From contig CALMOI010000056.1 of the NCBI GenBank assembly GCA_937871735.1, positions 1 through 6,069 on the forward strand: a stretch of 6,069 nt of DNA, in the 5' to 3' direction. The stretch comes from an uncultured Comamonadaceae bacterium. Its GTDB lineage: Bacteria; Pseudomonadota; Gammaproteobacteria; Burkholderiales; Burkholderiaceae_C. This document shows positions 5,313-6,069 of this stretch, piece after piece (the first letter of the stretch is position 1; every line of letters begins with the position of its first letter). The notes beneath the pieces were generated by a model, which worked only from the letters and a program-made list of their open reading frames with translations, was not told where the DNA came from and ran no database searches. Position numbers and translations under genes: made by a program.

Positions 5313-6069
5313 TCAAAGATCTGTGTGATTGCCGACCCAGTTCAGCGCGCCTTGCAGATGTTTGAAGTCATCCAAAGAGCGTGCGGCAATGGTCGGGTGT
5401 TGCTCATTCCACATGCGCGCCAATGCGGAGCCGGCACCGATTTCAAGCACGCAAGACACTTGTCTTTCGGCAATCTCTTCCATGCACGATGACCATTGCA
5501 CCGTGCTGGCAATTTGCTGGCTCAAAGCCGCACGCAGCTCCATGGGTTGACGACTCAGCGTGCCTGATGCGTTCAGGGCAATCGGGCAATGGGGTCTGGC
5601 AAAAGGCAGTTGGTGCAACGATTCATTGAAAGCGTGCGCGGCGGTACACATCCAAGACGAATGCGATGCCACTTGCACTTCCAAGCGCTTGCAAACTGCG
5701 CCAGTGGCTTGCAGTACAGATGCCGCCTGCACCAAAGCGTGGTCGGTGCCTGCAACAATAGACTGCATCGCATTCACGCGAATAGCGCATTCGAGATGAA
5801 GCTCGGCGCACGCGGCCAACACATCTGCCTCCGACAAGCCGGAAACGGATAACAAACCGGTTGTCAGCCCGACCACTGCCTGATCCATGAAAGAAGCGCG
5901 TTCGGTTGCCAGCGCCAAGGCTTGCGCGGTCGTGAACACACCAGCGCAGGCAAAGGCGGGCAATTCCCCCACGCTGTAGCCCGCAACGACAGCTGGGGGC
6001 GTGCTCAGCCGATCTTTGAGGGCGGCCCAAGCGGCCAAAGCCGTGCCGGTCATCAGCACTTGGGCAAAT
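5313..6069 (-). CDS. mdcH: Malonate decarboxylase epsilon subunit (malonyl-CoA:ACP transacylase), C-terminal part
   Basis: The last 251 residues are present; the start lies beyond the right edge, and the family is about 300 residues long. MdcH transfers malonyl from malonyl-CoA to the acetyl-carrying prosthetic group of the malonate decarboxylase acyl carrier protein, priming the enzyme. Seen: the nucleophile elbow GYSVGE, using Tyr where fatty-acid FabD has His (GHSLGE), a feature typical of MdcH; the arginine of ATERASFM; the catalytic histidine in VASHSSWM; and an MdcH-specific end with LEIGAGSALARMWNEQHP, ARSLDDF and ALNWVG. The missing N-terminal region would hold the FPGQG-type motif. 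In known mdc clusters mdcH is late in the operon, so mdcABCDE and mdcG probably lie to the right (inference). It converges on scoB and shares its terminator. Confidence 0.9.
   Translation of the reverse strand, partial: FAQVLMTGTALAAWAALKDRLSTPPAVVAGYSVGELPAFACAGVFTTAQALALATERASFMDQAVVGLTTGLLSVSGLSEADVLAACAELHLECAIRVNAMQSIVAGTDHALVQAASVLQATGAVCKRLEVQVASHSSWMCTAAHAFNESLHQLPFARPHCPIALNASGTLSRQPMELRAALSQQIASTVQWSSCMEEIAERQVSCVLEIGAGSALARMWNEQHPTIAARSLDDFKHLQGALNWVGNHTDL

Overview
The window looks like ordinary chromosomal DNA from a fairly GC-rich betaproteobacterium, most likely of the order Burkholderiales and perhaps the Comamonadaceae. This is inferred from the gene types (ETF-QO, MdcH, bacterial SCOT, a PAS-LuxR regulator), the protein style and the codon use; no marker gene is present to prove it. 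Eight protein genes fill nearly all of the sequence. No tRNA, rRNA, CRISPR array, insertion sequence or phage gene was seen.

Layout from left to right. (1) The left edge holds the N-terminal third of an electron-transfer-flavoprotein:ubiquinone oxidoreductase on the minus strand (1-574). (2) Divergent from it are an EamA/DMT-type membrane transporter (763-1686) and, overlapping it by 4 bases, a hotdog-fold acyl-CoA thioesterase (1683-2126). (3) Convergent with the thioesterase is an AhpD-like peroxidase-related protein (2142-2726, minus). Divergent from that, across 84 bases, is a second member of the same superfamily, the 4-carboxymuconolactone decarboxylase PcaC (2811-3197). (4) A PAS-LuxR/FixJ-type regulator (3218-3781, minus) stands back to back with the two-gene succinyl-CoA:3-ketoacid CoA-transferase operon scoAB (3900-5252). 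The 118-base gap between them carries a perfect 9+6+9 inverted repeat. (5) A strong hairpin terminator with a UUCG loop separates scoB from the convergent 3' part of mdcH, the malonate decarboxylase epsilon subunit (5313 to the right edge).

The common theme is acyl-CoA and carboxylic-acid catabolism. ETF-QO passes electrons from acyl-CoA dehydrogenases to ubiquinone. The thioesterase hydrolyses acyl-CoAs. ScoAB activates acetoacetate with succinyl-CoA. PcaC belongs to the beta-ketoadipate pathway for aromatics. MdcH loads malonyl groups onto the malonate decarboxylase acyl carrier protein. Apart from the scoAB and transporter/thioesterase pairs, the genes look like independent units brought together by position.

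The most interesting element is the 24-base palindrome between the regulator and scoAB. Its half-sites resemble the FixJ recognition sequence, and the neighbouring regulator has a FixJ-like DNA-binding domain. I found no strong evidence for a wholly undescribed multi-gene system.
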